This document shows, one piece after another, positions 18,112 through 27,028 of a stretch of 64,000 nt of DNA. The notes under the pieces are model-generated. The model worked only from the letters and a program-made list of their open reading frames with translations. It was not told the origin of the DNA and searched no databases. The stretch is from Engelhardtia mirabilis (lineage in GTDB: Bacteria > Planctomycetota > UBA1135 > GCA-002686595). A program made the translations under genes and the position numbers. The stretch is from assembly GCF_007748095.1 (NCBI RefSeq), contig NZ_CP036287.1:2604001-2668000 (forward strand). The letters are read 5' to 3'. The stretch's first letter is position 1, and each line of letters begins with the position of its first letter.

Positions 18112-18145
18112 CGACCCAGTCTGCCCGCCGCGCCATCCACGGCGC

Positions 18146-18151
18146 TATCCT
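18146..18151 (+). promoter_or_regulatory. TANNNT -10 element, 8 bases before the 18160 start
   Basis: TATCCT is followed by 8 bases and then the ATG at 18160, predicting a leaderless or nearly leaderless transcript. On the opposite strand the same site reads TAGCGC, a weak -10 for the divergent hydrolase gene. Confidence 0.5.
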
Positions 18152-18159
18152 GCCGCGCC

Positions 18160-18675
18160 ATGACTGCGCTCCAAGCCCTCGAATCCGCCACTGGTCTGCT
18201 GCTCCTGGCGGCGATCGTCCACTCACTGCGGTTGCGGGCGCGGGCGCAACGGTTGCTCGGTGAGCAGCTCGGAGCCGAGTGGGGACGGGTCTGGAGCCGC
18301 TTTGCCGTGGCCGTTCCGGCGGCGACGGCCGCGATCTGGATCGCGCTATCCGTCGGCTTGGCGTCCGCGGCCCCGGAGCTCGCGCTCTTGGTCGGTGCGG
18401 TGGTGCTGGTGATCGTGCGACCCTCCTTCGACGATCGCGTCTGCGGTTCGCTCGGCCTGCGCGCCGGGTGGCACGTACTCGCCCACGACGAGCTGGAGGA
18501 GTGGCGCCTGATCGGCGAGCACCTGCGCTTCCGGCTCTTCGGCGAATGGGTCGCCGTGCCGCTTCCGGTCGAGCACCAGGTCGCCGTCCGCGAACGCCTG
18601 GTAGCACTGGTGCCCGAGCGCGAGAGCGCCTTCGGCCCGGGCACTGGCCGACCGGCCTACGACCCGGTTCCCTGA
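18160..18675 (+). CDS. Small membrane protein of unknown function
   Basis: A 171-residue protein that I do not recognise. An N-terminal hydrophobic stretch (about 8-22) and a second region with two helices (about 48-88, FAVAVPAATAAIWIALSVGL then LALLVGAVVLVIV) suggest three membrane segments. The soluble C-terminal 80 residues (SLGLRAGWHVLAHDELEEWRL and GEWVAVPLPVEH) look like a small beta-rich domain similar in outline to bacterial PH-like domains. The ATG at 18160 follows a -10-like hexamer by 8 bases. It is a single-gene unit, with a strong hairpin 6 bases after its stop. Function unknown. Confidence 0.75.
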   Translation: MTALQALESATGLLLLAAIVHSLRLRARAQRLLGEQLGAEWGRVWSRFAVAVPAATAAIWIALSVGLASAAPELALLVGAVVLVIVRPSFDDRVCGSLGLRAGWHVLAHDELEEWRLIGEHLRFRLFGEWVAVPLPVEHQVAVRERLVALVPERESAFGPGTGRPAYDPVP

Positions 18676-18680
18676 AACCG

Positions 18681-18708
18681 CGCACGGAACGCGAGCACGA
18701 TCCGTGCG
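18681..18708 (+). terminator. Hairpin after the 18160 gene
   Basis: A perfect 8-base-pair stem, CGCACGGA (18681-18688) with TCCGTGCG (18701-18708), and a 12-base loop, starting 6 bases after the stop. There is no long T run. It also lies just upstream of the helicase promoter. Confidence 0.55.
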
Positions 18709-18730
18709 AGTTTCGCGGCCTTCCGCTCGC

Positions 18731-18736
18731 TAGAAT
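18731..18736 (+). promoter_or_regulatory. TANNNT -10 element, 10 bases before the helicase start
   Basis: TAGAAT, five of six matches to the TATAAT consensus, lies 10 bases before the ATG at 18747, predicting a leader of only a few bases. No Shine-Dalgarno sequence is present. Confidence 0.55.
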
Positions 18737-18746
18737 CGCAGCCGCG

Positions 18747-20987
18747 ATGTCGGGACTGAGCTGGATGGACGTGGCCGGATCGAACGATGCGGCCCAGGAC
18801 CCGAACGGTTGGCCCGCGGAAGAGCAATTGCTCGAGGGGCTCAACCCGGCTCAACGCAAGGCCGTGGTCCACGGTGGCGGTCCGCTGCTGATCCTGGCCG
18901 GCGCCGGATCGGGCAAGACGCGCGTGATCACGCGCCGCATCGCCTGGCTCGCGGCCCGCGGCGGCGTCGGGTTGGACGGCATCTGCGCGATCACCTTCAC
19001 CAACAAGGCCGCGCGCGAGATGCGCGAGCGGGTCGAGACCCTGCTGCCCACCCGGGGCTCGTGGATCAGCACGTTCCACGCCATGTGCGCGCGCATCCTG
19101 CGGCGTGACGTGGAGACCCTCGGCTTCGAGGACGGCACGCGCTACACGCGCGACTTCTCGATCTACGACACCGCCGATCGCAACTCGCTGATCAAGCGCA
19201 TCGTCAAGGACCTGGGCTACGACACGACCCGCTTCCGCCCGGCCCAGGTAGGCGCCTGGATCAGCGAGCAGAAGAACCTGGCGCGCCGCGGCGAGGGCGA
19301 GGACAGCCTTGTGGAAGGCATCGAGCACGAGGTCCTGCGCCGCGTGGGGGAGCGCTACCAAGAGACCCTGCGCGCGGCCAACGCGGTCGACTTCGACGAC
19401 CTCCTGCTGCTGGTGCTCGAGCTCTTCGACCGCCATCCGGGAGTGCGCGACAGCTACGCCACGCGCTTTCGGCACGTGCTGGTGGACGAGTACCAGGACA
19501 CCAACCACGTGCAGTACCTGCTGACGCGGCACCTGGCCAGTGCCCACGGCAACCTGGCGGTGTGCGGCGATCCGGACCAGTCGATCTATGCCTGGCGCGG
19601 CGCCGACATCCGCAACATCCTCGACTTCGAGCGCGACTTCCCCGGGGCCGAAGTGGTGCGCCTGGAGCAGAACTACCGCTCCACCCAGGCGATCCTCGAC
19701 GCGGCCCAGGCCGTGATCCGCCACAACTCCCAGCGCAAGGAGAAGGAGCTCTACACCGAGGGCGAGGCCGGCGAGCCGCTGGGGCTCTTGGAGTGCGGTG
19801 ACGAGAACGAGGAGGCCGACCAGATCGCCCTGCGGATCGCCAAGCTGCGCAGCGAGGGCTTCGGCTACGGCGACCTGGCGATCTTCTACCGGGTTAACTT
19901 CATGCAGCGCGCCCTGGAGCGCGGCCTGCGCCTGGCGGGCATTCCCTACCGCATCGCCGGGGGCGTGGAGTTCTACCAGCGCAAGGAGATCAAGGACCTG
20001 GTCAGCTACCTGAAGCTGATCGTCAACCCCGACGACGACGTGGCCTTCCTGCGGGTGGTCAACGTGCCGGCGCGGGGCATCGGCGACCGCTCCCTGGAGC
20101 TGCTCTCCGGTTGGGCTGCCGATCGGCGCGTGTCGCTCCTGCGCGCGGCCGCCTCGAGCGAGGCGCGCTCGCAGATCCGCGGGCGGGCCAAGAAGGGTCT
20201 CGAGGCCTTCGCGGGGCTGATGGAGAACCTGCGCGACTTCGCCGGCCGCAGCGCGTCCGAGGCCCTCGAGGCGCTGCTCGAGGAGACCGACTACCTGACC
20301 TGGGTGGTGCAGTCCTCGGAGGAGAACGCGGAGACGCGCGAAGAGAACATCGAGGAGTTCCGGGCCAACGCGGAGACCTTCGACAGCGACGACCCCGAAG
20401 GCGGGCTGCGGGCCTTCCTCGAGGACATCGCCCTGGTCAGCGAGGTCGACTCCCTGGGGGAGGGCGAGGATGCGGAGGGGCGTGTGACCCTGATGACGGT
20501 CCACGCCGCCAAGGGCCTCGAGTTCCCGGTGGTGTTCCTGCCCGGGCTCGAAGAGGAGCTGTTCCCGCACTTCCGCGCCGTGATGGACGAGGCCGGCGTC
20601 GGCCTCGAGGAGGAGCGGCGCTTGATGTACGTGGGTCTGACCCGCGCCATGAAGCGGCTGTTCCTGTCCTGGGCCCGCACGCGGACGCACTTCGGGCAGA
20701 GCTCCTGGCGCGAGCCCTCGCGCTTCCTGCGCGAGCTGCCCCAGGACCTGGCCGCGGAGTCCGAGCCGGACGAGGTCGATCTGCTCGGGGCGTACGACGA
20801 CAGGGAAGCCGGCGCCGGTCTGGGCGAGGGTGACTGGGTCATGCACGAGCACTTCGGCCGTGGCCAGGTCGAGCGCCTGCGCGGCAGCGGCGTCAACGCG
20901 CGCGCGACCGTGCGCTTCCCCAGTGCCGGCACAAAGACCCTCTTGTTGCAGTACGCCAAGCTGACCAAGCTCGGGGCGGGCTCGTGA
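18747..20987 (+). CDS. pcrA: ATP-dependent DNA helicase, PcrA/UvrD family
   Basis: A 746-residue superfamily 1A helicase of normal length. After a 30-residue leader come the Q motif region LNPAQRKAVVH, Walker A AGAGSGKTR (51-59), motif Ia TFTNKAAREMRER, the Walker B-like VDEYQDTNHVQY, motif III GDPDQSIYAWRGAD, motif IV LEQNYRST, motif V MTVHAAKGLEF and motif VI EERRLMYVGLTRA. The C-terminal 45 residues (VMHEHFGRGQVERLRG to LLLQYAKLTKL) are the tudor-like PcrA tail that contacts RNA polymerase or repair partners. It unwinds DNA 3' to 5' in repair and replication restart. The last four bases overlap the next gene's start. Confidence 0.97.
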   Translation: MSGLSWMDVAGSNDAAQDPNGWPAEEQLLEGLNPAQRKAVVHGGGPLLILAGAGSGKTRVITRRIAWLAARGGVGLDGICAITFTNKAAREMRERVETLLPTRGSWISTFHAMCARILRRDVETLGFEDGTRYTRDFSIYDTADRNSLIKRIVKDLGYDTTRFRPAQVGAWISEQKNLARRGEGEDSLVEGIEHEVLRRVGERYQETLRAANAVDFDDLLLLVLELFDRHPGVRDSYATRFRHVLVDEYQDTNHVQYLLTRHLASAHGNLAVCGDPDQSIYAWRGADIRNILDFERDFPGAEVVRLEQNYRSTQAILDAAQAVIRHNSQRKEKELYTEGEAGEPLGLLECGDENEEADQIALRIAKLRSEGFGYGDLAIFYRVNFMQRALERGLRLAGIPYRIAGGVEFYQRKEIKDLVSYLKLIVNPDDDVAFLRVVNVPARGIGDRSLELLSGWAADRRVSLLRAAASSEARSQIRGRAKKGLEAFAGLMENLRDFAGRSASEALEALLEETDYLTWVVQSSEENAETREENIEEFRANAETFDSDDPEGGLRAFLEDIALVSEVDSLGEGEDAEGRVTLMTVHAAKGLEFPVVFLPGLEEELFPHFRAVMDEAGVGLEEERRLMYVGLTRAMKRLFLSWARTRTHFGQSSWREPSRFLRELPQDLAAESEPDEVDLLGAYDDREAGAGLGEGDWVMHEHFGRGQVERLRGSGVNARATVRFPSAGTKTLLLQYAKLTKLGAGS

Positions 20988-21913
20988 GCCGGGGCGAAGG
21001 CGACGTGGGAGACCTCGAGCGGCGCGCGCGGGCCCTCGCGGCGGATGCCGTCGCGGCCGGCCGGGGCGACGAGCTGCGCGCCTGGATCGACGAATCTCTC
21101 GCGGAGGGCGCGAGCGGTCCGAGCGAGCCGGTCAAGGTCAAGCAGCCGATCCCCGGCCGTTTCGGGATGGTCGGCGACAGCCCGCCGATGCACGCGGTGT
21201 TCGACCTGATCGAACGCGTGGCGCCGAGCGACGTGCCCGTGCTCGTGCACGGCGAGACGGGCACCGGCAAGGAGCTGGTGGCCAAGGCGATCCACGACAA
21301 CTCGAAGCGGGCCAAGAAGCCCTTCGTCGCCGTCAACTGCGCCGCCGTGCCTCCGAACCTGCTCGAGAGCGAGCTGTTCGGACACGTGCGCGGCTCCTTC
21401 ACCGGCGCCGTTGCCGATCGCCCCGGGCACTTCGTGAGCGCCGACGGCGGCACCCTGTTCCTGGACGAGATCGGCGACATGCCGCTCGACATGCAGGCCA
21501 AGCTCCTGCGCACGCTGCAGGAGGGCGAGGTGCGCGCGGTCGGCGCCAGCAGGACGCGCAAGGTCGACGTCCGCATCGTGGCCGCGTCCCACCGCGACCT
21601 GGCCGCCATGTGCGCCGAGGGGACCTTCCGCGAGGACCTCTACTTCCGCCTGCACGTGATCCGCATCGAGCTGCCGCCCCTGCGCGACCGCGGGGGCGAC
21701 GTGGCCCTGATCGTGCGCGCCCTGTTCGCCGGACTGGCGCGGGAGATGGGCAAGCCGGAGCCCGTCCTGTCCCCCGAGGCCATGGACGCCCTGTCCGCCT
21801 GGTCCTGGCCGGGCAACGTGCGCGAGCTCGAGAACGAGCTGCGCCGCGCCATCGCCCTCAGCGGCGATCGGGTGGGTCTCGAGGACCTGACCCCGGCCCT
21901 GGCCCGCGGCTGA
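20984..21913 (+). CDS. Sigma-54-activator-like AAA+ ATPase without DNA-binding domain
   Basis: A 309-residue protein whose residues 58-305 form the AAA+ core of bacterial enhancer-binding proteins. Walker A is GETGTGKE (90-97), the sigma-54 contact loop reads GSFTGA (137-142) where the consensus is GAFTGA, Walker B is GGTLFLDEIGD (155-165), and the arginine finger region is FREDLYFRL. The last helices match the family lid (WPGNVRELENELRRA). There is no receiver or other sensor domain and no Fis-type helix-turn-helix; the protein ends with the AAA+ domain. The GTG start overlaps the helicase stop (GTGA), so it is translationally coupled. It may act from solution on sigma-54 polymerase, as FlgR-like proteins do, or have another remodelling role. 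Confidence 0.87.
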   Translation: MSRGEGDVGDLERRARALAADAVAAGRGDELRAWIDESLAEGASGPSEPVKVKQPIPGRFGMVGDSPPMHAVFDLIERVAPSDVPVLVHGETGTGKELVAKAIHDNSKRAKKPFVAVNCAAVPPNLLESELFGHVRGSFTGAVADRPGHFVSADGGTLFLDEIGDMPLDMQAKLLRTLQEGEVRAVGASRTRKVDVRIVAASHRDLAAMCAEGTFREDLYFRLHVIRIELPPLRDRGGDVALIVRALFAGLAREMGKPEPVLSPEAMDALSAWSWPGNVRELENELRRAIALSGDRVGLEDLTPALARG

Positions 21914-22115
21914 ACCAGGGCTGAACGGGCCGGCGGGTCGCGCTCGGTCCCTCGGGTCGTGGGGCGTCAGCCCGGGCCAGATCGCTCGCGCGGAGTGGGG
22001 GAACCCGGCCCGATCGGGGCGCCGCGCCCCTCCGCCGGGCCTGGGGCGTCCCCATCGGCGAGGTCAGCAAGTAAGCTCTGCGCCCCGCTCCCCTCTGACC
22101 CAGAGCACAACGACC

Positions 22116-23600
22116 ATGCCCCGACTGATCGTCGACGACGCAGGCCAGAAGAAGGCCTTCCGCGTCTCCAAGGGTCGCCTGAGCATCGGCTCGGCTGACT
22201 CCGCCAAGCTGAAGCTGACCGCAGGTGGCGTCGAGCCCGAGCACGCGATCCTGGTGGTGCGCCCCGAGGGCGTCCAGGTCCAGGTCCACAAGCCCGTCAA
22301 GATCGGCGGCCAGTCGGTGGATTCCGGCGAGGTCGACCTGCCCTTCGGCGCGCCCCTGGCCGTCGGCGGGGCGACGATCACCGTCGAGGCCGACGAGGCC
22401 CCGGCGAAATCGGTGCCAGCCAAGGCGGTCCCCGCCCGGGCGATGCCGGCCAAGCAGGCGGGCCCGGCGGCAGCTGCGCCCAAGGCCGGCGCTGCCCGGG
22501 CTGGCGCGCCGAGCGCCGGAGCGGCCAAGCGCGGCGCGGCTCCGTCCAAGGCCGGCGCTGCCCGCGGCGGCGCGCGCGCTGGCGCCGCCGGAGGCGGACG
22601 TCAACGGGGCGGCGATCGCGGTGCGAAGAAGCAGGGTCTGCCGGCCTGGGTGCCCATGGTGGGCGTCGTCGCGGCGCTGGCCCTGGCGGTCTGGGTATTC
22701 TCCGGCTTCGGCTCCAGCAGCAAGGCGGACAACGCCATGACCGCCGCCACGAGCCAGTTGGACGACGGCAACCTCAAGACCGCGCGCGCCAGCCTGAGCT
22801 CGATCAATCCGGCCAAGCTCAAGCCCGAGCAGAAGACGAAGTACGAGGCCTTGATGGCCGAGCTCGAAGGTCGCGAGGCCTTCAAGGACGGATCCGAGGC
22901 GCGGCTGCGCGCCATGCGCGAGGTCGACGAGCAGCTCAAGGGGTTGGTCGATCGGCAGTTCAAGACCGATCCGGCCGAGCCGGAGAAGGTCCGCCTGCTC
23001 TGGGACCGCATCGCCGCCTGGCGCGAGGACTGGCCGATGTATAAGGATCCGATCTGGCTCGAGGATCCGAACTGGGCCGCCGACATGGCCTGGATCGCCG
23101 AGCAGGAGCAGAAGTTCGACTCGGTCATCGCCAAGGACGCGCCGTACAACCTGGCCGACGCCGAGTTCCGCGCGTACTACTTCCTCGACTCCGGGATCAA
23201 GCGCTACAACCTCGTGATGCCGGTCATCGCCGCCGCGGCCAGCAACACGACTGATTCCACCGAGCGCGAAGCTCTCGAGGCGCTCAACACACTGCTGAAC
23301 GAGGAGCAGGTGGCCTACGCGCAGGAGCGCTTCGACAAGGCCCGTCAGTACTTCGAAGAGGGGCAGGAGGTCCAATCCGCGGCCATCCTGGTGGCGGACA
23401 TCCGCACCCTGACCCAGCCCCAGTTGGTCGACCGGGCGGCGACCCTGTTGCTGGGCTTCCCCAAGATTCGGCCCATTCTCGAGGGCTACGAGCGCACCAA
23501 GCCGGAGACCTTCTCCGAGCTGATGCTGAACGGGAAGATCGCGGCCTTCGTGCGCGCGAACCTCAGCGACGCCGGCGAAGAGGCGCAGCCCGAGGGCTGA
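22116..23600 (+). CDS. FHA-domain single-pass membrane protein
   Basis: A 494-residue protein. Residues 1-92 have the outline of an FHA domain, with the GRLSIGS turn at 20-26 and PEHA at 41-44 in place of the usual Ser-x-x-His; FHA domains read phosphothreonine. Residues 95-170 are a basic Ala/Pro/Lys-rich linker containing repeated AKAVPA-like and KAGAARxG units. One membrane helix spans 177-198, and the remaining 295 residues are helical, with TPR-like repeats (LDDGNLKTARASLSSINPAK and YAQERFDKARQYFEEGQEV). The likely topology places FHA in the cytoplasm and the repeats in the periplasm. The partner kinase is not in the window. The end overlaps the convergent kinase-like gene by 38 bases. 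Confidence 0.8.
   Translation: MPRLIVDDAGQKKAFRVSKGRLSIGSADSAKLKLTAGGVEPEHAILVVRPEGVQVQVHKPVKIGGQSVDSGEVDLPFGAPLAVGGATITVEADEAPAKSVPAKAVPARAMPAKQAGPAAAAPKAGAARAGAPSAGAAKRGAAPSKAGAARGGARAGAAGGGRQRGGDRGAKKQGLPAWVPMVGVVAALALAVWVFSGFGSSSKADNAMTAATSQLDDGNLKTARASLSSINPAKLKPEQKTKYEALMAELEGREAFKDGSEARLRAMREVDEQLKGLVDRQFKTDPAEPEKVRLLWDRIAAWREDWPMYKDPIWLEDPNWAADMAWIAEQEQKFDSVIAKDAPYNLADAEFRAYYFLDSGIKRYNLVMPVIAAAASNTTDSTEREALEALNTLLNEEQVAYAQERFDKARQYFEEGQEVQSAAILVADIRTLTQPQLVDRAATLLLGFPKIRPILEGYERTKPETFSELMLNGKIAAFVRANLSDAGEEAQPEG
22481..22564. repeat. 18-base direct repeat in the FHA protein linker
   Basis: CAAGGCCGGCGCTGCCCG occurs at 22481-22498 and 22547-22564, in frame, encoding two copies of a KAGAAR unit in the Ala/Pro/Lys-rich linker. 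It suggests linker growth by duplication. Confidence 0.75.
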
Positions 23601-24798
23601 TCGGCACCGACGACTCGGGATCGCGATCGCGCGGCCCGGTGAACGCGATGGGCGCAGCCTGTGCCCGCGCGGACACCGGGCCGCTCGCGTCCAGGCCGCG
23701 ATCGGCGCTGCAGTCCGAGGGCGGCCAGCGATCGGGGGGCCGGGGTCCGTGCTCCAACACGGCCCAAGCGGGCGGACCTGGGGCGTGGCACAGCGGGGAT
23801 GGGCCCCGCAGACGGTGTTCGGCATGGCGCGCCGCGCGGTTCCAGATCCGCGCGACTTCGTCCCGCTGGCCTGTGACGAGCGTGCAAGCGGGGCCGTGCC
23901 CGGTGGGCAGGGGGCGGGTGACGAACTCGCTCGGCCTGCCGACGGCCATGCGCGCCGCGCGAACGATGGCCGCAATCCGCTCGGGGCTCGCGCCTCGGGC
24001 CACCAGGACCCGCTCCCCGTCGACCGTCATCGACGCCACTCGCCCGCTGGAGCGCGACCAGCGATCCAAGTGGCGCTCGACGCGCGCGCACCGCGCCGCG
24101 CGACTCTCCCGCGCCAGCTGCTCGACCAGAGCGCGGCGCCCAGCGGGGTCATCCACGCCGGCGGCGCGCGCGAGATCCGCCGGCAGGGCGCGAGCCCAGG
24201 CCAGGGCCGCGGTGGCGAGCAGGGCCGCGGGGACGCGCTCGCGGGCCTCGCCACCCAGTGAAGCCAACTCCGCCCGGGCCCGGCGGTGTTCGAAGGCGAC
24301 GATCCGCGCCTGGTGGAAGTCGATCGCGAAGAAGCGCCCGCGGCGGTCGAGCATCAGGTTGCCCAGGTGCCAGTCCGGTTGCCGCAGGCCGGCCGCGTGG
24401 AGCGCCGCCAGGGCCTCGCCGCAGCGCCGAGCGAGCAGGCGCGGCGCGTCCGGGAGCGCGGGCCACGGCGCGAGCCAACGCTCCAGTGTCCTTGCGCCCG
24501 GCAGCCAGGCAATGCGCGCGCAGGCGGCGCCCGCGCGGCGCTCGAGGCCCAGGGGCTCGGGCGTCGGCGCGCCCGCCGCTCGCAGGGCAGCCAGCACGGC
24601 GACCTCCCGCGCCGCCCGAGATCGATCGCGCAGCCGCGCCAAGGGGCCTGGTCGCCGGAAGGCCTTGACGAGCACGCGCTCGCGCCCGCGACCCTCACAC
24701 CAAACGGCACGCCCCGGCAGTCGGCGCAACAGCCGCGCGCCGGCGGGAACGGCCGGGGAATCGCCGACCTCCCCGCCTCTTCTGCCGAGGATCCCCAC
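23563..24798 (-). CDS. WaaP/KdkA-like LPS kinase family protein
   Basis: A 411-residue kinase-fold protein. Residues 40-165 carry the lysine of VLVKAF (K45), the catalytic segment PDWHLGNLML (D142, N147) and the metal-binding AIDFH (D160), as in lipopolysaccharide kinases of the Kdo/WaaP/InaA group that phosphorylate inner-core sugars. Residues after about 230 form a less familiar second half with a basic, proline-rich tail, longer than the 240-300 residues usual for the family. I chose the GTG at 24798 because TAACTT lies 7 bases before it; a TTG at 24807 with a GGAGG sequence 5 bases upstream is a real alternative. It is divergent from lptF with only 24 bases between starts. The 3' end overlaps the FHA gene by 38 bases. 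Confidence 0.78.
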   Translation of the reverse strand: MGILGRRGGEVGDSPAVPAGARLLRRLPGRAVWCEGRGRERVLVKAFRRPGPLARLRDRSRAAREVAVLAALRAAGAPTPEPLGLERRAGAACARIAWLPGARTLERWLAPWPALPDAPRLLARRCGEALAALHAAGLRQPDWHLGNLMLDRRGRFFAIDFHQARIVAFEHRRARAELASLGGEARERVPAALLATAALAWARALPADLARAAGVDDPAGRRALVEQLARESRAARCARVERHLDRWSRSSGRVASMTVDGERVLVARGASPERIAAIVRAARMAVGRPSEFVTRPLPTGHGPACTLVTGQRDEVARIWNRAARHAEHRLRGPSPLCHAPGPPAWAVLEHGPRPPDRWPPSDCSADRGLDASGPVSARAQAAPIAFTGPRDRDPESSVPISPRAAPLRRRR

Positions 24799-24805
24799 GC
24801 CGCGC

Positions 24806-24815
24806 AAGTTACCCT
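24806..24815. promoter_or_regulatory. Divergent -10 pair sharing TA (kinase / lptF)
   Basis: AAGTTACCCT holds TACCCT on the plus strand (24810-24815) and TAACTT on the minus strand (24811-24806), sharing TA. Each is followed by exactly 7 bases and then a GTG start (24823 and 24798). Both transcripts would be leaderless. Confidence 0.55.
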
Positions 24816-24822
24816 CCGCGCC

Positions 24823-25887
24823 GTGACGCTGCTGCTCTACATCCTGCGTCAGCTGACCGTTTCGACGGCATTCGCGGTGGGGGCCCTGGCGTTCGTGGTC
24901 TTCCCCGGGATCGCGGTCTCGGCGGTCCAGCGCCTCGGAGGCGTCTCGCTCCAGGCGGTGCTGACCTACATCCCCCTGGTGGGGGTCGAGCTCGCGCCCT
25001 ACCTGGTGTCCCTGGGCTTCCTGCTGGGCATCGTGAGCACCTTCGGCCGGCTGGCCGCCGACCGCGAGTGGGTGGCGATCTCCATGTCGGGGATCCACCC
25101 CTTCCGGACCCTGATCCCCGGGGCGATCCTGGCGGTGATCCTGGGCTTCGGGACCCACGCGCTGCTCGCGGACGTGTCGCCGGTGTGGAAGCTGGAGCAG
25201 GGCAACTTCCGCGGGAACGCACTCCTGGAGGCCTTCCGCAACCTCGCACCGGGCCGCTCGGAGTTGGACCTGGGGCCCTTCTACCTGGGCGCCGTCAGTC
25301 GCGACGGCGACGCCTTCGTCGACGTGCAGATCCACGTTCCGCGCGACGACGGCAAGGAGAACCTGGTGCTGGTGGCGGAGCGCGCGGAGCTGTCGATCTC
25401 CGAGGACGAGCTGTTCGTCCAACTGATCCAAGCGCGCACGGTCAAGCGCGACGAGATGCTGAGCAACGCGGCCCCCGCGGTGCAGATCAAGCTCTCGGAC
25501 CTGATCACCCCGCGCCTCAAGGACCCGACCCGGGCCAAGCACCAGACAAGTTCCGCGATGCGCGCGGCCCTCGCCGAGGGCGAACTGGATCCCGAGCGTG
25601 AGCTCGAGTACCGCTTCGAGATCCAGCGGCGGATGGCGGTGGGCGCCACCTACCTGGTGTTCCTGCTGGTCGGCATCCCGACCGGTCTGTGGCTGCGCAG
25701 TGGCAATCAACTGGTCGGCATGGGGGCCGCGGCGATCTATGCCTTCACCTACTACATCCTGAGCTTGCGGCTGGGCAGCTCCCTGGCCCTGGCGGGCACC
25801 GTCCCGCCTGCGCTCGCGGCCTGGACCACCAACATCCTCGGGGCCGCGATCGGCCTGGTGCTGACCTGGAAGTTGGTGCGGCGATGA
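24823..25887 (+). CDS. lptF: LPS export permease LptF
   Basis: A 354-residue YjgP/YjgQ-family permease. Three N-terminal membrane helices (about 5-28, 48-72 and 88-112) include the short ADREWVAISMSGIHPFRTL loop typical of LptF/LptG. A periplasmic beta-jellyroll region (about 120-255) follows, then three C-terminal helices (about 265-352). LptF pairs with LptG and the ATPase LptB to extract LPS from the inner membrane and push it onto the Lpt bridge. The GTG start is 7 bases after a -10-like hexamer. The stop overlaps the lptG start (ATGA). LptB and the bridge proteins are not in the window. F versus G naming follows gene order and is provisional. Confidence 0.9.
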   Translation: MTLLLYILRQLTVSTAFAVGALAFVVFPGIAVSAVQRLGGVSLQAVLTYIPLVGVELAPYLVSLGFLLGIVSTFGRLAADREWVAISMSGIHPFRTLIPGAILAVILGFGTHALLADVSPVWKLEQGNFRGNALLEAFRNLAPGRSELDLGPFYLGAVSRDGDAFVDVQIHVPRDDGKENLVLVAERAELSISEDELFVQLIQARTVKRDEMLSNAAPAVQIKLSDLITPRLKDPTRAKHQTSSAMRAALAEGELDPERELEYRFEIQRRMAVGATYLVFLLVGIPTGLWLRSGNQLVGMGAAAIYAFTYYILSLRLGSSLALAGTVPPALAAWTTNILGAAIGLVLTWKLVRR

Positions 25888-27026
25888 AGATGCCGCGCCG
25901 CAGACTGGCCCTGTTCGGGATCCTCGACCGCTACGTGGCCAAGCTGTTCCTCTCGGCCTACCTCGTGGCCCTGATGATGATCGTCGGCCTGTACCTGGTC
26001 GTCGACCTGGCCAGCAACCTGGACGACTACCTGCGCCCCAACGACCAGGGCACCTCGCCGGGGATCCTGGCGGTGGCGCGCTACTACACGCTCCACGTAC
26101 CGTTCCTCTACCTGTCGGTCGCGCCCTTCGTGACCCTCATGGCCGCGCTGTTCACCGTCGCCAAGCTGCAGAAGGCGCGCGAGGTGATCGCGGCCCTGAG
26201 CGCCGGCATGAGCGTGCGTCGCCTGCTCCTGCCGCTGTTCGTGTCCGCCGCGTTGATCGCGGTCTTCATGGCCGGCCTGCGCGAGGTGGCCACGGAGTCC
26301 ATCGGCTTCGAGCGCGACGCCCTGCGCTACTCCCTCGACAAGCACCTGGCCGAGGTCGAGATCGAGACCATGCGGGTCAAGGACGTGCAGGGCGAGATGA
26401 TCCAGCTGGGGTCCTTCCGACCCGGGATCGGGGTCGACCCGCGGGGCGTGGAGCCGTCGGTCTTCCACGACCTGGACGCGATCCGCTTCATCGACGGCAA
26501 CTGGTTCCACTTCGTCGCCGAGCGCGGGCGCTGGATCGGCGACCACCGGGTGGGGCACTGGGAACTCGAGGGTGGCTACCAGGAGCGCGTCAGCGACGAG
26601 GACCGTATCCGCACCCCCCTGGTGCAGCTCGACGGCCAGCTCGAGTTCAGCCCGCGCGACGTGTGGAGCGCCTGGAAGGGGCGCGGGAACGCCCTCGAGC
26701 TTTCGCTCCGGGAGGCCCGGAGCCTGTCCCGCCGGGATCCCGACAACGTCCAGTACCAGACCCTGATGAACTACCTGGTCACCTTCCCCCTGGCCAACCT
26801 GGTGCTGCTACTGGTGGGGCTGCCCTTCCTGATGCAGTTCGAGCGGGGGCGGGGGACCGAGGGCCTGGTGGCCGGCTTCCTGCTCTGCGTCGTCTACTTC
26901 GCCGCGGACTTCGTGACCTTGAACCTGGGCCTGCAGGGTCACCTCGACCCGCTCCTGGCCAGTGCCCTGCCGCCCCTGTTCTTCGGCAGTCTGGGCCTGG
27001 TTCTGTTCGGCTCGATCCGGACCTGA
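25884..27026 (+). CDS. lptG: LPS export permease LptG
   Basis: A 380-residue partner permease with the same plan as LptF: helices at about 14-38, 65-90 and 105-128, a periplasmic beta-jellyroll domain (about 135-290, containing the LDAIRFIDGNWFHFVAERG strand pair) and three C-terminal helices from about 300. The N-terminal segment GILDRYVAKLFLSAYLVAL and the loop LQKAREVIAALSAGMSVRRLL are characteristic. The ATG overlaps the lptF stop, so the two are made in equal amounts. A hairpin directly after the stop probably ends the transcript. Confidence 0.92.
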   Translation: MKMPRRRLALFGILDRYVAKLFLSAYLVALMMIVGLYLVVDLASNLDDYLRPNDQGTSPGILAVARYYTLHVPFLYLSVAPFVTLMAALFTVAKLQKAREVIAALSAGMSVRRLLLPLFVSAALIAVFMAGLREVATESIGFERDALRYSLDKHLAEVEIETMRVKDVQGEMIQLGSFRPGIGVDPRGVEPSVFHDLDAIRFIDGNWFHFVAERGRWIGDHRVGHWELEGGYQERVSDEDRIRTPLVQLDGQLEFSPRDVWSAWKGRGNALELSLREARSLSRRDPDNVQYQTLMNYLVTFPLANLVLLLVGLPFLMQFERGRGTEGLVAGFLLCVVYFAADFVTLNLGLQGHLDPLLASALPPLFFGSLGLVLFGSIRT

Positions 27027-27028
27027 GC

